DNA from: Acinetobacter pittii
GTDB taxonomy: Bacteria > Pseudomonadota > Gammaproteobacteria > Pseudomonadales > Moraxellaceae
DNA: 64,000 bases
Direction of reading: 5' to 3'
Assembly (NCBI RefSeq): GCF_034067285.1
Contig: NZ_CP139286.1
Location: forward strand, 682,001 to 746,000
The notes beneath the pieces are model-generated. The model did not search any database, was not told the origin of the DNA, and saw only the letters and a list, made by a program, of their open reading frames with translations. The position numbers and the translations under genes were made by a program. Each line of letters opens with the position of its first letter. The stretch's first letter is position 1. Positions 9,124 through 18,137 of this stretch are shown piece by piece.

Positions 9124-9190
9124 AAGGTGACCTGTATTCTTTTTCAGGAATTGTGCTGTCTAATGCAATTCGACGGATTTTGTTTTGATT

Positions 9191-9230
9191 AACTATGCAT
9201 CAATTTAAAAGCATGGCATAGTTCATGAAC
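9191..9230. promoter_or_regulatory. Inverted repeats between divergent quinone reductase and AraC genes
   Basis: AACTATGC (9191-9198) and GCATAGTT (9216-9223) are perfect inverted repeats separated by 17 bp. They overlap the 10-bp palindrome GTTCATGAAC (9221-9230). Their position between two divergent genes suggests an operator. Confidence 0.45.
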
Positions 9231-9280
9231 TGACAGTTTTTACCATTTCACGCCATTTTATTTTGCTCAATGGGTTGCTC

Positions 9281-10306
9281 ATGGATCCAGAATTACCAGG
9301 AACTTATATTAATTTAATTGTAGAAACTATTAAGCGATGGGGGGTCTCTGGTGATCAGCTTTTAGAGGAAAGTGGAATAACTTTAGGCCAATTAGAAAAG
9401 CCTTACTGGTATGTAGAATTCAACATCTTAAATCAACTTATTGAACGGGCTATTGAGTTATGCAAAGAGCCCGCATTAGCGGGATATTTAGCTTTAAACA
9501 TGACAGCTTCCTGTTATGGTTCAGTTGGAATGGCTGCTATCGTTTCTTCAAATTTAGGAGAAGCGCTGAAAATTCTTGAACACTTCATTGGTTCACGTTG
9601 CAAGGTCTTTAAACCAGAATTAAAACAAGAAAATAATGATGCATATTGGTCAATTCATCAGCCAGTTGATGCATTTCAGTTGAGCTCAAATGCCAACATT
9701 TTTTTGTTAATCGGTTTTGTTCAAATTGCAAAAAAATTAACAGGGCTTTCTCATTTGGGAAAAGTTGAATTACAAATGCCAGAACCTATAGGTTTTGCCG
9801 AAATAAGTCATCAACTGGCTGTGACTTGTTTATTTAACCAAAAGCGTAATTGTTGGATATTTCCAAAAGAGTATTTAAAAAAACCTGTATTAACGGCAGA
9901 CCCAATGCTAGCGCCATTGTTAAATGCGCAATGTAAGCGGGATATAGAGAAGTTAAAGTTAAAAAGTGGTTGGAAAGGGCGCGTTAAACAAGTTGCTGAA
10001 AAATTGCTTTTGGATGGGGAGGGGGAGACATTAAAAGTTGGGCAAGTGGCTCAAATCATGAATATGTCAGAGCGAACCTTGCAACGCTATTTAGCCCTTG
10101 ATCATACTAGTTTTACAATCTTGGTAGACTCTCTCAAAAAGGAACATGCCCAGAAACTTTTAGCTCAAAATAACATGTCGATTGAAAAAGTGGCTTTAAT
10201 GCTGGGTTATGCCGAAACTTCTCACTTCACTCGTGCGTTTAAGCGTTGGATGGGGGTTACTCCTAAATATTTCCAAACTAAACATAAGATGGCTGATTTA
10301 AATTAA
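9281..10306 (+). CDS. AraC-family transcriptional regulator (OruR-like, N-terminal arabinose-binding-like domain)
   Basis: A 341-residue regulator. The N-terminal domain (about 1-190) resembles the Arabinose_bd/OruR type: PGTYINLIVETIKRWGV, then ASCYGSVGMAAIVSSNLGEAL. The C-terminal AraC DNA-binding domain (about 235-335) shows two helix-turn-helix units, VGQVAQIMNMSERTLQRYL and IEKVALMLGYAETSHFTRAF, followed by KRWMGVTPKYF. A TTG 18 bases upstream is in frame, but ATG 9281 gives the usual family N-terminus; no strong ribosome binding site decides it. It probably controls the divergent quinone reductase. The inducer is unknown. Confidence 0.85.
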   Translation: MDPELPGTYINLIVETIKRWGVSGDQLLEESGITLGQLEKPYWYVEFNILNQLIERAIELCKEPALAGYLALNMTASCYGSVGMAAIVSSNLGEALKILEHFIGSRCKVFKPELKQENNDAYWSIHQPVDAFQLSSNANIFLLIGFVQIAKKLTGLSHLGKVELQMPEPIGFAEISHQLAVTCLFNQKRNCWIFPKEYLKKPVLTADPMLAPLLNAQCKRDIEKLKLKSGWKGRVKQVAEKLLLDGEGETLKVGQVAQIMNMSERTLQRYLALDHTSFTILVDSLKKEHAQKLLAQNNMSIEKVALMLGYAETSHFTRAFKRWMGVTPKYFQTKHKMADLN

Positions 10307-10335
10307 AAGGCCATAAATTTAATTTTATGGCCTTT
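10306..10335. terminator. Bidirectional terminator between AraC gene and desaturase
   Basis: Perfect 12-bp stem AAAGGCCATAAA (10306-10317) with TTTATGGCCTTT (10324-10335) and a 6-nt loop. The left arm begins in the AraC stop codon, and the stem itself supplies the A and T runs for each direction. Confidence 0.8.
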
Positions 10336-10362
10336 CATTAATCATTTGAATTATTAAGTAGA

Positions 10363-11346
10363 TTATTCTGGCTTAGATGAGAGTGATTCAATCACTTCAA
10401 AATAACTAGGTGGTGCCGGAACATGACCGCGGTCTCTTAATAGTCGATGCATGCGCGGCAAGTTGAAGTAGGGCACCGAAGCCATTAGGTGGTGTTCCAT
10501 ATGATAATTGACATGAATAGGTGCCACAAAGCTTCTAGCAATCCAACCTGCGCGTGTCGTGCGTGTATTGGTTAAGGCTGTATTACTCGTTTGCATGCCT
10601 GCATGTTCGGCCATTGAGCGGATTCTTAAAAATAATGGAAATGGTGTTAAATACGCTAAAGGCCATAACCAATAAAAACGTTGGTGCCCAAATGCCTTTA
10701 AAACGCCATAAAGAGCGACATTGGTTGCAATGGCACCACTACTGTTTTTTATAAGACTTTTGGCATAATCAACGAAATCTTTATTGCTTCGATCTAACCA
10801 GACTTGATCATTTGCAACGGTCCATTTCATTAAATCGAGATCCATTAACACTCGACCAAAGCTAAACTTTAATCCTGTCATACCTGTTAAGTCGCGTAAG
10901 AATTTACGAGTAAGAGATTTTTTACTTACTGGAAAACCAGAAACTAAAGAAAGGTCAGGGTCATCTTGAGTAGAGGTTTTTGCATGATGACGGACATGGT
11001 GTACGCGGTATTTTTGTAGATCATTCCAGATTGGACGGGCGCATAGCCATTCACCTACGAAGTCATTTATTTTTTTATTTTTGAATAGGCTTTTATGCGA
11101 TGCATCATGCATCAAAATTGCTAGACATAACTGGCGGCCCGCCAATATGGCCAAAGCTAGCATACAAGCAAGTAATTTGCCCCAGTTAGGTAAGTAATCC
11201 CACATCATGATTAAACTTGCAAATGTTCCGCCAATAACGGCCCATGTGCTTGCAACAGCCCAAGCGCCGTATGCATCTGAGGGTTGTGTGAGCTCCTGTA
11301 TTTCTTCTCTGCTAAATAGATCGGTCACACTCACTTGTGCATTCAT
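10363..11346 (-). CDS. Membrane fatty acid desaturase
   Basis: A 327-residue di-iron membrane desaturase that introduces double bonds into acyl chains. The three histidine boxes are all present: HDASH (about residue 80), HHVRHH (about 116-121) and HVNYHMEHH (about 276-284). Hydrophobic spans lie between them, near 30-75 and 205-240. The C-terminal block MEHHLMASVPYFNLPRMHRLL is typical of the acyl-lipid/sphingolipid-like branch. Position specificity cannot be read from sequence. The PaaX-like regulator gene lies directly upstream on the same strand, with inverted repeats in the 105-bp gap, so local control is likely. Confidence 0.88.
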   Translation of the reverse strand: MNAQVSVTDLFSREEIQELTQPSDAYGAWAVASTWAVIGGTFASLIMMWDYLPNWGKLLACMLALAILAGRQLCLAILMHDASHKSLFKNKKINDFVGEWLCARPIWNDLQKYRVHHVRHHAKTSTQDDPDLSLVSGFPVSKKSLTRKFLRDLTGMTGLKFSFGRVLMDLDLMKWTVANDQVWLDRSNKDFVDYAKSLIKNSSGAIATNVALYGVLKAFGHQRFYWLWPLAYLTPFPLFLRIRSMAEHAGMQTSNTALTNTRTTRAGWIARSFVAPIHVNYHMEHHLMASVPYFNLPRMHRLLRDRGHVPAPPSYFEVIESLSSKPE

Positions 11347-11389
11347 TTTTATTCTCCCAAATCAGATTTTGGCATTCATATTTTATATT

Positions 11390-11429
11390 ACAAATATAAT
11401 CATAAAATTTTAAAAAGTGAAATATTTGT
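11390..11429 (-). promoter_or_regulatory. Inverted repeat in desaturase promoter region
   Basis: ACAAATAT (11390-11397) and ATATTTGT (11422-11429) are perfect inverted repeats flanking the palindrome TAAAATTTTA (11403-11412). They lie 44-83 bp before the desaturase start, so this is a candidate operator. Confidence 0.35.
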
Positions 11430-11451
11430 TTGTAAAAAAATAAATCGCCTT

Positions 11452-12252
11452 TTAATGGGCTAATTCATTTTCATAAAGTTTTTGCCATAGCTTTTGTCCA
11501 ATCGAATCGAGCTGCTGTACATTTTGAGCAAACTGATTGCGGGCATGTTCATCAACAAATGGAGAGGGCAGTAGAGGATCATTCATGAGTAAGGTAATTG
11601 TTTCACGTCCTAATAACAAAGCTTGAGTAGCAGCCTCGTTTAAGGATAAATTTTTATAGTTCAAAAGCCATTCTTGAATATCTTGACTATACATTTCATA
11701 GTTTTTTTCAAGCTGTTTGGTATCCCATAAAGAAGGAATTAATGAAACTGTTTTTGCGTCAAATTTTTGAATAATAGAAACTTTAGCTTCATTTTCAAGA
11801 CCCGCTAAAACGAGTTCTTCACATGTTTTTTCAAAGCTATACGCTAAATTGTCTGGACGTATATAAATACCAGTTTCGAGCTCTCTAAAACCAAATTGAT
11901 GTAAAGCGTGTTCTCTCTTTTTTAAAGCAGTCCGATCAATACGACCTAAAGTTCCAGTAAATACGGCAAGATACTGCTGTTGCCATTGTTTGGTCTGCTT
12001 AATGCCATTTTTACGATTCAAAATGACTTTTGCCCATTCTTTAGTTGATGGCGACAGTTGATAAATACCGCGCTCTACACTTTCTATCATGCCTTCATTT
12101 AATAGCCGAGTCGTAGCCACACGAATACCGTTGTCACTCATATTAAAAAGTTTAGCGGCAATCAATATTTGTTTAATAGTGAGTTGAGGGTAAGCCGAGG
12201 AAAGAAATAAATCGATAATAAGGTGGCGTGCATTAATTTTGGTATTTTTCAT
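11452..12252 (-). CDS. PaaX-like transcriptional regulator
   Basis: A 266-residue winged-helix regulator resembling the PaaX family, which represses phenylacetate and related acyl-CoA catabolic genes. The N-terminal domain ARHLIIDLFLSSAY, ILIAAKLFNMSDNGIRVATT and RLLNEGMIE has the family helix-turn-helix layout. The central part includes FGFRELETGIYIRPDNL, and the C-terminal domain includes DPLLPSPFVDEHAR, equivalent to the PaaX C-terminal DPxLP block. No paa genes are nearby. The next gene downstream on the same strand is the desaturase, so a fatty-acyl-related ligand is possible but inferred. Confidence 0.72.
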   Translation of the reverse strand: MKNTKINARHLIIDLFLSSAYPQLTIKQILIAAKLFNMSDNGIRVATTRLLNEGMIESVERGIYQLSPSTKEWAKVILNRKNGIKQTKQWQQQYLAVFTGTLGRIDRTALKKREHALHQFGFRELETGIYIRPDNLAYSFEKTCEELVLAGLENEAKVSIIQKFDAKTVSLIPSLWDTKQLEKNYEMYSQDIQEWLLNYKNLSLNEAATQALLLGRETITLLMNDPLLPSPFVDEHARNQFAQNVQQLDSIGQKLWQKLYENELAH

Positions 12253-12605
12253 TCAGATAGAATTTTTGATATGAGTTGCATTTGAACAGAATAATATCAT
12301 GTTTCTTTAAGGACATTTTAAGATCATTTTGTAGAGTAAGTAAGGGCGAAAAGCTTTATCTATAACAAGAAAAATTTTGGGAGTTCTTAACCAAGTTTTA
12401 TCTTTTTACGATAGTTAACCCAAGTTTGTCATCATGTTGTGATACATTATCGCACTTTAAATAAACTGCCTTTAACTAGGGGCAATAACCACAAACGTTA
12501 GAAATGGTCTGATATTGAACATGTGTTAAGTCTAATTTGAGACTTATCAATTGCGATAAAACTAATTTTAGATCGTTCTAATGATTAACTTTCTTTGAGC
12601 AAGTT
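12253..12605. other. Intergenic region between PaaX-like gene and uppP
   Basis: No gene seen. The region must contain divergent promoters. The only distinct structure is a perfect inverted repeat TAAGTCT-AATTTG-AGACTTA at 12527-12546, about 60 bp before uppP. It is a possible regulatory site or 5' leader hairpin. Confidence 0.4.
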
Positions 12606-13424
12606 ATGGAAAATTTTGAAGTTATAAAAGCACTGTTTTTAGGCTTTGTCGAAGGCTTAACTGAATTTTTACCTATCTCGAGTACAGGCCATTTAATTTT
12701 ATTTGGTCATATTATCGATTTCCATTCAGACGGCGGTCGTGTATTTGAGGTCGTAATCCAGTTAGGTGCTATTTTGGCAGTGTGCTGGTTATACCGACAA
12801 AAAATTATTAACTTGATTAAGGGATTCTTTAGTGGCGATGTAGAATCACGTCATTTTGCGATTAGTGTGCTTATTGCATTCTTCCCAGCAGTCATTATTG
12901 GTGTTTTAGCTGTCGACTTCATTAAGAGTGTTTTATTCAGCCCAATCGTCGTTGCGATTGCTTTGATTGTCGGTGCTCTTATCATTTTCTGGGTTGAATC
13001 TAGACAGTTTGAGCATAAGACACTGGATGCAACTAAAATTACTTTTAAACAAGCGCTTTTAGTAGGCCTTGCTCAGTGTGTGGCCATGATTCCAGGAACT
13101 TCACGTTCAGGTGCAACAATTGTAGGCGGAATGTTTGCTGGCTTGTCACGTAAAGCTGCTACAGAATTCTCTTTCTTCCTTGCAATGCCAACCATGTTGG
13201 GTGCTGCAACTTTTGACTTGATTAAAAATGCTGACGTACTCACCTCAGACAATATGATTAATATTGGGGTAGGTTTCGTTGCTGCATTTATTGCTGCGCT
13301 ATTTGTTGTAAAAGCATTGGTATTATTTGTAGAACGTCATACCTTACGTGTATTTGCTTGGTACCGAATTGTACTCGGTGTAATTATTTTAATTGCAGCC
13401 ATGTTCTTTAATTTATCGGCTTAA
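12606..13424 (+). CDS. uppP: Undecaprenyl-diphosphatase UppP (BacA)
   Basis: Integral membrane phosphatase that recycles undecaprenyl diphosphate to the monophosphate carrier for peptidoglycan and surface polysaccharides; overexpression gives bacitracin resistance. The 272-residue length equals E. coli BacA (273). The two signature motifs are present: the glutamate-rich [17 protein letters not shown] near the N-terminus and [10 protein letters not shown] near residue 160. Seven or eight hydrophobic spans are visible. The gene is monocistronic with a terminator 17 bp after the stop. Confidence 0.96.
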   Translation: MENFEVIKALFLGFVEGLTEFLPISSTGHLILFGHIIDFHSDGGRVFEVVIQLGAILAVCWLYRQKIINLIKGFFSGDVESRHFAISVLIAFFPAVIIGVLAVDFIKSVLFSPIVVAIALIVGALIIFWVESRQFEHKTLDATKITFKQALLVGLAQCVAMIPGTSRSGATIVGGMFAGLSRKAATEFSFFLAMPTMLGAATFDLIKNADVLTSDNMINIGVGFVAAFIAALFVVKALVLFVERHTLRVFAWYRIVLGVIILIAAMFFNLSA

Positions 13425-13440
13425 ATCATTTGATAAAGTG

Positions 13441-13470
13441 AAAAAACCTAGAATGCTCTAGGTTTTTTTT
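13441..13470 (+). terminator. Terminator of uppP
   Basis: AAAAAACCTAGA and TCTAGGTTTTTT pair around ATGC and are followed by further T residues (eight in a row). Confidence 0.92.
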
Positions 13471-13583
13471 ATGCCTAAAAATTGATTTGAATTGCCTATT
13501 TATACAAAGTAAACGCAAGATAGATGTTTTCATTTTAGGTTCATTGTTATATTGATTATTAGATTACTTCTCACAATAAAACT

Positions 13584-14480
13584 ATGCCGCGAAATCATCT
13601 TACAGAACATTTGGTCGATGCTTTTTTGCACTTGGCTCCAGTAGAAGGTCTCTATCCTACTTTTATTTCTAATATCACTTTAATGCGGGTAGACCATTCC
13701 ACGAAACCTATTGCAGTGCTACAAGAGCCTTCAATTGTTTTAGTGATACAGGGATTAAAGCGAGGATATATTGGAAAAGAAATCTTTCAGTTTCAACAAG
13801 GCCAGTGCTTATTCATCTCAATTGCAATACCGTTTGATTGCGATACTATTGTCGAAAATAATGAACCAATGTTGGCGATCGCAATAAAGTTTGAACCACA
13901 AATAATGGCTGATCTCATTACTAAAATGGATAAACAGCAACAAGTGGTTACTGAAGATGCTTATTCAGAAGATTTAAAATTAAGCTGTGGGCTTAGAGTG
14001 ATTGACATGAATGCCACCATTTCAGAGGTTGCTCTCAGATTGCTCAATCTACTTCGCTCTAAACAAGATACTTTTATATTGGGTGAGCAAGTTAAAAGAG
14101 AATTGGTTTATCGTGTAGTTCAAGCTTCAGGTGGCAATCTAGTCGAGAGCTTATCGGCTATGGCAAGTCGAAATGGTGTGATTTACACCATTTGTGAAAT
14201 TATTCAGCGTGATTATTATCATAACTTAACGGTTCAAGAGTTGGCGAAACAAGCAGGTATGAGCATCTCGCTTTTTCATCAGACTTTTAAAAAGGTGACG
14301 AATTATTCGCCCTTACAGTACATCAAAATTACTCGGTTACATAAAGCACGCGAACTTATCATCAACAATAAAATGGGTGTAGCAGAAGCCGCCTATGAAG
14401 TTGGATATGTGAGCGCTTCACAATTTAGCCGAGAATTTAAGCGTCTGTTTGGGGTGCCACCCAAGTCCTCAATTATTTAA
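13584..14480 (+). CDS. AraC-family transcriptional regulator with AraC_N domain
   Basis: A 298-residue regulator. Residues about 20-170 form the AraC_N type sensing domain (VLQEPSIVLVIQGLKRGYIG, the family hallmark, then QCLFISIAIPFDCD). Residues about 195-295 form the AraC DNA-binding domain with LTVQELAKQAGMSISLFHQTF and GVAEAAYEVGYVSASQFSREF followed by KRLFGVPP. The stop is 44 bp before the quinone oxidoreductase gene in the same orientation. Members with this domain often sit beside the oxidoreductases they regulate, which fits here. The ligand is unknown. Confidence 0.88.
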   Translation: MPRNHLTEHLVDAFLHLAPVEGLYPTFISNITLMRVDHSTKPIAVLQEPSIVLVIQGLKRGYIGKEIFQFQQGQCLFISIAIPFDCDTIVENNEPMLAIAIKFEPQIMADLITKMDKQQQVVTEDAYSEDLKLSCGLRVIDMNATISEVALRLLNLLRSKQDTFILGEQVKRELVYRVVQASGGNLVESLSAMASRNGVIYTICEIIQRDYYHNLTVQELAKQAGMSISLFHQTFKKVTNYSPLQYIKITRLHKARELIINNKMGVAEAAYEVGYVSASQFSREFKRLFGVPPKSSII

Positions 14481-14524
14481 CGTAGATTAGTATTTTGAAA
14501 TATAAATCAAACATGGAGTATTTT

Positions 14525-15523
14525 ATGACCCTTCCAACAACCATGAAAATTATTGAAATTACGGCTCCTGGTGGACCTGAGGTTCTAAAAGTTCAAGATG
14601 CAAATATTCCAGCACCTCAAGCAGATGAAGTTTTAATTGAGGTAAAGGCTGCTGGAATTAACCGCCCTGATGTCTTACAGCGTATGGGATTATATCCGAT
14701 GCCTAAAGGTGTTACTCAAATACCCGGACTTGAAGTCGCTGGGGTTGTGGTTGCCGTGGGTGAACAAGTAAATCAATTCAAGGTTGGTGATAAAGTTTGC
14801 GCCCTAACAAATGGTGGCGGTTATGCAGAATACTGCGCGGTAACTGCGACTCAAGTATTGCCAATACCTGAAAATTTAACGTTTACGCAAGCTGCTGCGA
14901 TTCCAGAAACATTTTTTACGGTTTGGGCAAATCTGTTTGATATCGGCCGTTTGAAGAAAGATGAAACCGCACTAATTCATGGCGGTGCAAGTGGTATAGG
15001 AACCACAGCTTTAGCAATTTGCCAAGCTTTAGGAATTAAAACTTTTGCTACGGTTGGTAGTGAAGATAAAGTCGATGCACTTTCAAATTTAACCACAGCA
15101 ATTAACTATAAAACCCAAGATTTTGAGCAAGAAGTTTTGAAACATACTCAAGATCAAGGTGTTGATGTTATTTTGGATATTGTGGGTGGTTCTTATTTCA
15201 CGAAAAATTTAAATCTATTAAAACGTGATGGCCGACTGGTCATTATTGGTTTTATGGGTGGACGAATCGCAAAAGAATTTGATTTACAGAAACTGATTTT
15301 AAAACGTGCCACAATTACGGGTTCAACGATGCGTGCACGTAATAGCCAAGAAAAGGCACAAATTGCCCAATCTTTGCATGAGCATGTATGGCCGCTTTTG
15401 GCTCAAGGTAAATGTTTACCGCAAATCTATAAAACGTATGCTTTTTCAGATGTGCAAAGTGCCCATGCATGTATGGAGCAAGGTGATCACATTGGAAAGA
15501 TCGTTTTAGAAATGAATGCGTAA
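14525..15523 (+). CDS. Zinc-independent NAD(P)H:quinone oxidoreductase (PIG3/Qor-like MDR)
   Basis: A 332-residue medium-chain dehydrogenase/reductase of the quinone oxidoreductase class, likely reducing quinones or alpha,beta-unsaturated carbonyls with NADPH. Motifs seen are EVKAAGINRPDVLQRMGLYP, characteristic of the PIG3-like subfamily, and the nucleotide-binding ALIHGGASGIGTTA. No catalytic zinc ligand set is present. The ATG at 14525 is chosen over in-frame starts at 14495 (TTG) and 14513 (ATG) because GGAG lies exactly six bases upstream. It follows the AraC gene and precedes hchA. Confidence 0.88.
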   Translation: MTLPTTMKIIEITAPGGPEVLKVQDANIPAPQADEVLIEVKAAGINRPDVLQRMGLYPMPKGVTQIPGLEVAGVVVAVGEQVNQFKVGDKVCALTNGGGYAEYCAVTATQVLPIPENLTFTQAAAIPETFFTVWANLFDIGRLKKDETALIHGGASGIGTTALAICQALGIKTFATVGSEDKVDALSNLTTAINYKTQDFEQEVLKHTQDQGVDVILDIVGGSYFTKNLNLLKRDGRLVIIGFMGGRIAKEFDLQKLILKRATITGSTMRARNSQEKAQIAQSLHEHVWPLLAQGKCLPQIYKTYAFSDVQSAHACMEQGDHIGKIVLEMNA

Positions 15524-15543
15524 TGCTGTAATCTCCTAATTAA

Positions 15544-15574
15544 AGTTTAGGTGAACGAGAGGTTTGCCTAAACT
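15544..15574 (+). terminator. Hairpin after quinone oxidoreductase gene
   Basis: A 13-bp stem with two G-T wobbles (AGTTTAGGTGAAC with the facing GTTTGCCTAAACT arm) has a short GAGAG loop and is followed by AAATTTTATAATT. It is a strong hairpin with a modest T-tract, a probable terminator. Confidence 0.6.
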
Positions 15575-15736
15575 AAATTTTATAATTCTAGATCCTGCCT
15601 ATTTCTCTATAAAAATTGCCAAATTCTATTGGCAGATTGCACCAGTTCCATAACTTCACCTATAAATTGATTAAGAAATAATAATTGGTTCTTACCTTAT
15701 TATTTCTTTCCATACTGATGAAAAAGGATAGTAACA

Positions 15737-16612
15737 ATGAATACCGCAAATATTGATGATAAAAATCCTACTCCAGATTTGGCTGAAGATAATGCCTTTT
15801 TCCCATCACCATACTCACTGAGTCAATATACTGCTCCTAAAACCGATTACGATGGCACGACTTATTCAACGCCGTATACGGGCAATAAAAAAGTTTTAAT
15901 GATTGCGACTGATGAGCGTTACATCCAGATGCAAAACGGTAAGTTCTTTTCAACAGGTAACCATCCTGTAGAAATGCTTTTACCGATGTTTCATTTAGAT
16001 AATGCAGGTTTTGAAATTGATATTGCGACACTTTCAGGAAATCCAGCCAAACTTGAAATGTGGGCAATGCCAAAGCAAGAACAAGTGGTGTTAGACACCT
16101 TTCAAAAATATGCAGAAAAATTAAAAAGTCCTTTAAAGCTGGCTGATATTTTAGAAAACGCAGTGGGGGAAAACTCTCCATATGCGGCCGTATTTATTCC
16201 GGGTGGGCATGGCGTTTTAGCTAAAATTCCACATAGCCTTGAGGTGAAAAAAATCCTTAAATGGGCAGTTGAACAAGATAAATTTATTATTACTTTATGT
16301 CATGGTCCAGCTTCATTGCTAGCTGCGGCAGTAGATGAACAGCCAGAAAACTATATTTTTAAAGGCTATCAAATTTGTGTATTCCCTGATTCATTAGATA
16401 AGGGAGCAAATATTGATATTGGTTATATGCCAGGGGCTTTACCTTGGCTAGTAGGGGAAAACCTTGAAAAGCTTGGTGTCGAAATTTTAAATAAAGGCAT
16501 TACAGGTCAATGTCATAGAGACCGTAAATTGTTAACTGGTGATAGTCCGCTTGCTTCTAATAATTTAGGAAAACTTGCAGCTGGCACATTGTTGGCTGAA
16601 GTGAAGGATTAA
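15737..16612 (+). CDS. hchA: Glyoxalase III / protein deglycase chaperone Hsp31
   Basis: DJ-1/PfpI superfamily protein HchA, which converts methylglyoxal to lactate without glutathione and acts as a holding chaperone. The 291-residue product is close to E. coli Hsp31 (283). The catalytic set is visible: Cys188-His189 in LCHGPAS, Glu79 in NHPVEM and Asp218 in VFPDSLD. A linker-like N-terminal region (1-48) precedes the core, as in Hsp31. An AAAGGA motif lies about 10 bases before the ATG. Its position after an AraC regulator and quinone oxidoreductase suggests an electrophile-stress cluster, though a hairpin separates it from them. Confidence 0.92.
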   Translation: MNTANIDDKNPTPDLAEDNAFFPSPYSLSQYTAPKTDYDGTTYSTPYTGNKKVLMIATDERYIQMQNGKFFSTGNHPVEMLLPMFHLDNAGFEIDIATLSGNPAKLEMWAMPKQEQVVLDTFQKYAEKLKSPLKLADILENAVGENSPYAAVFIPGGHGVLAKIPHSLEVKKILKWAVEQDKFIITLCHGPASLLAAAVDEQPENYIFKGYQICVFPDSLDKGANIDIGYMPGALPWLVGENLEKLGVEILNKGITGQCHRDRKLLTGDSPLASNNLGKLAAGTLLAEVKD

Positions 16613-16625
16613 CGTGTTAAGTATG

Positions 16626-16698
16626 TGCGCCCTGCGGGACTCGAACCCACGTCGGTCGCTTAGGAGGCAACTGCTCTATCCAGTTAAGCTAAGGGCGC
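16626..16698 (-). tRNA. tRNA-Arg (anticodon CCT)
   Basis: On the minus strand a 73-nt cloverleaf starts GCGCCCT and ends AGGGCGC plus discriminator A. The anticodon loop is CTCCTAA, giving anticodon CCT (reads AGG, Arg). The T-arm GTTCGAGTC is present. The 3' CCA is not encoded; the bases following the discriminator are CAT. It lies 13 bp after hchA, which is on the opposite strand. Confidence 0.95.
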
Positions 16699-16719
16699 AT
16701 AATTTTCTGATTATAAACA

Positions 16720-16749
16720 AAAAAGCCATTGTCTAGACAATGGCTTTTT
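16720..16749 (-). terminator. Terminator of aroP
   Basis: A perfect 30-bp palindrome with 15-base arms (AAAAAGCCATTGTCT and its complement). It lies 8 bp beyond the aroP stop, with T residues following in the minus direction. Confidence 0.88.
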
Positions 16750-16757
16750 AGATTTAT

Positions 16758-18137
16758 TTATTCTTCCGGATTCTCAATAGAATCTAGTTTTTTAGGATTT
16801 AAATAGTCAAAAAGTACGAGCATTGCCGTAATCCAAATAGGGATCATCATTACTGACTCTTTGAAGCCTTGAGTCCACATAATATAGAGAACCACAGCAA
16901 TAAACGCTAAAACTAAGTAATTACTAAAAGGTGACCATAATGCTGGAAAAGAAGTCTTAATATTCGCGTGCTTAACAAAGCGTCTATACTTCAAATGTGT
17001 AATTGATATCATTGCCCAGTTTAGAACAAGTGCACCAACCACAACATACATGAGATGTCCAAGGGCATCTTCAGGTACAAAGTAGTTTAAAAGAACACAA
17101 CCAAAGATTAATAAAGCAGAAAGCAGAACAGCGGGAATAGGAACTCCCTGTTTATTAGTTTTTGCAAAAACTTTTGGTGCATTCCCTTGTTGAGCGAGAC
17201 TGTAGAGCATACGGCTATTTGCAAACATCCCACTGTTATAAACAGAGAGGGCAGCAGTTAAGATAATAAAGTTCAGTAAGTGTGCAGCCCAACCAATACC
17301 CATTTGGCTAAAAATCATAACAAATGGACTTTTGTCGAGACCGCCAAGATCTAACTGGTTCCATGGCACTAATGAAAGTAAGATCGCTAGTGAACCGATA
17401 TAGAAAATCAAGATACGGAAAACGACTTGGTTAATTGCTTTTGGAATGGTTTTTTTCGGATCTTTTGCTTCCGCTGCGGCCATACCAATCAGTTCAATAC
17501 CACCAAAGGCGAACATCAAGAAAGCCAACATATAGAACAGGCCGCTAAAGCCATTTGGAAAAAATCCACCATGAGACCAAAGGTTACTAAATGAAATACT
17601 TGAACCTACATCTGCTGTAAAGAGCAAATAAAGCCCAAACACAATCATAGAGATGACCGCAGCAACTTTAATAATAGCGAGCCAGAATTCGGACTCACCA
17701 TAGAATTTGACGTTAGTTAAGTTAATTGCCGTAATCACGACAAAGAAAAATAAGACAGAAGTCCACGCTGGAATATGAGGCCACCAATAATTAATATATT
17801 TGGCTACCGCGGTGAGTTCACTCATCGCCACCAGAACGTAGAGTATCCAATAGTTCCATCCGGTTAAAAATCCGGGAAATTTCCCCCAATATTTATACGC
17901 AAAATGGCTGAACGATCCTGCAACAGGTTCTTCAACAATCATTTCTCCCAAGTGACGCATAATCAAAAACGCGATTAAGCCGCCAATGGCATATCCTAAA
18001 ATAATGGATGGTCCCGCAGATTGAATCACTTGCGCCGAGCCTAAAAATAATCCGGTACCAATTGCTCCACCCATAGCAATTAATTGGATGTGTCGATTTT
18101 TTAGTCCTCGTTGCAGTGTAGAAGATTCGTTGGTCAA
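16758..18137 (-). CDS. aroP: Aromatic amino acid permease (AroP-like, APC superfamily)
   Basis: A 459-residue amino acid/proton symporter with 12 predicted membrane spans. The N-terminal block LKNRHIQLIAMGGAIGTGLF and EEPVAGSFSHFAYKYWG match E. coli AroP/PheP almost residue for residue. WNYWILYVLVAMSELTAVAKYI and LTAALSVYNSGMFANSRML are further family blocks. Import of Phe, Tyr and Trp is the most likely role, but close relatives carry other amino acids. The gene is monocistronic with its own terminator. The start follows the conserved MTNESSTLQRGLKNRH beginning. Confidence 0.82.
   Translation of the reverse strand: MTNESSTLQRGLKNRHIQLIAMGGAIGTGLFLGSAQVIQSAGPSIILGYAIGGLIAFLIMRHLGEMIVEEPVAGSFSHFAYKYWGKFPGFLTGWNYWILYVLVAMSELTAVAKYINYWWPHIPAWTSVLFFFVVITAINLTNVKFYGESEFWLAIIKVAAVISMIVFGLYLLFTADVGSSISFSNLWSHGGFFPNGFSGLFYMLAFLMFAFGGIELIGMAAAEAKDPKKTIPKAINQVVFRILIFYIGSLAILLSLVPWNQLDLGGLDKSPFVMIFSQMGIGWAAHLLNFIILTAALSVYNSGMFANSRMLYSLAQQGNAPKVFAKTNKQGVPIPAVLLSALLIFGCVLLNYFVPEDALGHLMYVVVGALVLNWAMISITHLKYRRFVKHANIKTSFPALWSPFSNYLVLAFIAVVLYIMWTQGFKESVMMIPIWITAMLVLFDYLNPKKLDSIENPEE

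Noticed and set aside
15837..16181. 114-residue minus-strand ORF inside hchA
   Set aside because: It lies wholly antisense to a well-matched hchA, with no ribosome binding site or family match.
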